Below, piece by piece: positions 5,059 to 5,554 of a stretch of DNA of 5,554 nt. A model generated the notes under the pieces. That model had not been told where the DNA came from. It made no database searches and was given only the letters and a program-made list of their open reading frames with translations. The position numbers were made by a program, and so were the translations under genes. Each line of letters begins with the position of its first letter. Within the stretch, counting starts at the first letter, position 1. The stretch is from Bacillota bacterium (GTDB lineage: Bacteria > Bacillota > Bacilli > Bacillales_B > DSM-18226): contig JAUZQA010000296.1 of the NCBI GenBank assembly GCA_030705665.1, positions 1-5,554 of the forward strand. Direction: 5' to 3'.

Positions 5059-5554
5059 ATGGATAACTCTAAATATATTGATGTAAATGGAATTTCAACA
5101 CATTTTCATGAGAGTGGGAAAGGTGAGGCTGTACTATTGATACATGGATCAGGTCCAGGAGTTACAGCATGGGCGAATTGGAGACTCATTATACCGAGGC
5201 TTTCAGAAAACTTCCATGTATATGCACCTGATATTGTGGGGTTTGGGTATACTGAAAGACCAGAAAATATTGAATATGGCGTTGAAACGTGGACCGATCA
5301 TTTAATTAGTTTTATCGAAACAATCGGTGAAAGACGAGTGCATATGATTGGTAATTCTCTAGGGGGCGCATTAGCCTTACAAATTGCCAATAAAAGACCT
5401 GATTTAGTCGGAAAAATCGTATTAATGGGCGCAGCAGCACTGCCATTTAACATGACCTACGGTTTAGATAAAGTATGGGGCTATGAACCAAGCATGGAAA
5501 ATATGAAACGACTTTTAGAGATTTTTAACTATGATCAGGAATTTGCCACAGATG
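5059..5554 (+). CDS. dmpD: 2-hydroxymuconic semialdehyde hydrolase (DmpD/XylF-like), 5' part only
   Basis: This is an alpha/beta-hydrolase that splits the meta-cleavage product into 2-hydroxypenta-2,4-dienoate plus formate (or acetate when the ring carried a methyl group next to the hydroxyl). The window holds 165 of about 280 residues and runs off its end without a stop. The oxyanion motif HGSGPGVTAWANW (29-41) and the segment APDIVGFGYTERP (56-68) are nearly identical to DmpD as I recall it. The nucleophile elbow is G-N-S100-L-G-G, and LDKVWGYEPS (136-145) matches the LDAVWGYTPS region of the cap. The catalytic Asp and His lie beyond the window. In-frame ATGs at 5050, 5053 and 5059 compete; GAGG at 5046-5049 is best spaced for 5059, so that start was chosen, but the true one may be up to three codons earlier. 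It starts 40 bases after the ferredoxin gene and probably shares its transcript. Confidence 0.94.
   Translation, partial: MDNSKYIDVNGISTHFHESGKGEAVLLIHGSGPGVTAWANWRLIIPRLSENFHVYAPDIVGFGYTERPENIEYGVETWTDHLISFIETIGERRVHMIGNSLGGALALQIANKRPDLVGKIVLMGAAALPFNMTYGLDKVWGYEPSMENMKRLLEIFNYDQEFATD

Noticed and set aside
1..5554. Mobile elements, CRISPR arrays, tRNA/rRNA genes or attachment sites
   Set aside because: No transposase frame, terminal inverted repeats, regularly spaced repeats or structural RNA signature was seen. Coding genes fill nearly the whole window.

Overview
The window is a stretch of a phenol/methylphenol catabolic operon of the Pseudomonas dmp type, in A/T-rich DNA with strong Bacillus-style ribosome binding sites (AAGGAGG, AAGGGGG). 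These two traits suggest a low-GC Gram-positive host, probably a member of the Bacillaceae or a relative. That is an inference from base composition and translation signals only, because no taxonomic marker gene is present. All eight genes lie on the + strand. Both ends are cut inside genes (the first lacks its start, the last lacks its stop), and no gene in between shows a frameshift or internal stop.

Layout. Positions 1-2530 hold the oxygenase part of a multicomponent diiron phenol hydroxylase: the 3' end of the beta subunit (dmpL-like), the effector protein (dmpM-like), the diiron alpha subunit with a C-terminal YHS-type Cys4 zinc module (dmpN-like) and a short gamma subunit (dmpO-like). 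A 108-base gap follows (2531-2638) with a perfect 14-bp stem-loop and a second AT-rich palindrome. Positions 2639-3658 encode the matching [2Fe-2S]/FAD NADH reductase (dmpP-like). Next come catechol 2,3-dioxygenase (dmpB/xylE-like, 3734-4648), a small plant-type [2Fe-2S] ferredoxin of the XylT/DmpQ kind (4692-5018) and the start of 2-hydroxymuconic semialdehyde hydrolase (dmpD-like, from 5059).

How the genes work together. The reductase takes electrons from NADH and passes them to the diiron hydroxylase, which is gated by the effector protein and turns phenol into catechol. Catechol 2,3-dioxygenase opens the ring by meta-cleavage. The small ferredoxin probably re-reduces the dioxygenase iron when it becomes oxidised. 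The hydrolase cleaves the yellow semialdehyde to a dienoate plus formate (or acetate from methylated substrates).

I see no wholly new system here. The points most worth attention are the occurrence of this Gram-negative-type pathway in Gram-positive-looking DNA, the altered gene order (P-B-Q-D, with no dmpC between Q and D), the structured O-P gap, the short divergent gamma subunit and one intragenic cre-like site. No promoter could be supported. The regulator, any dmpK homologue and the lower pathway must lie outside the window if present.
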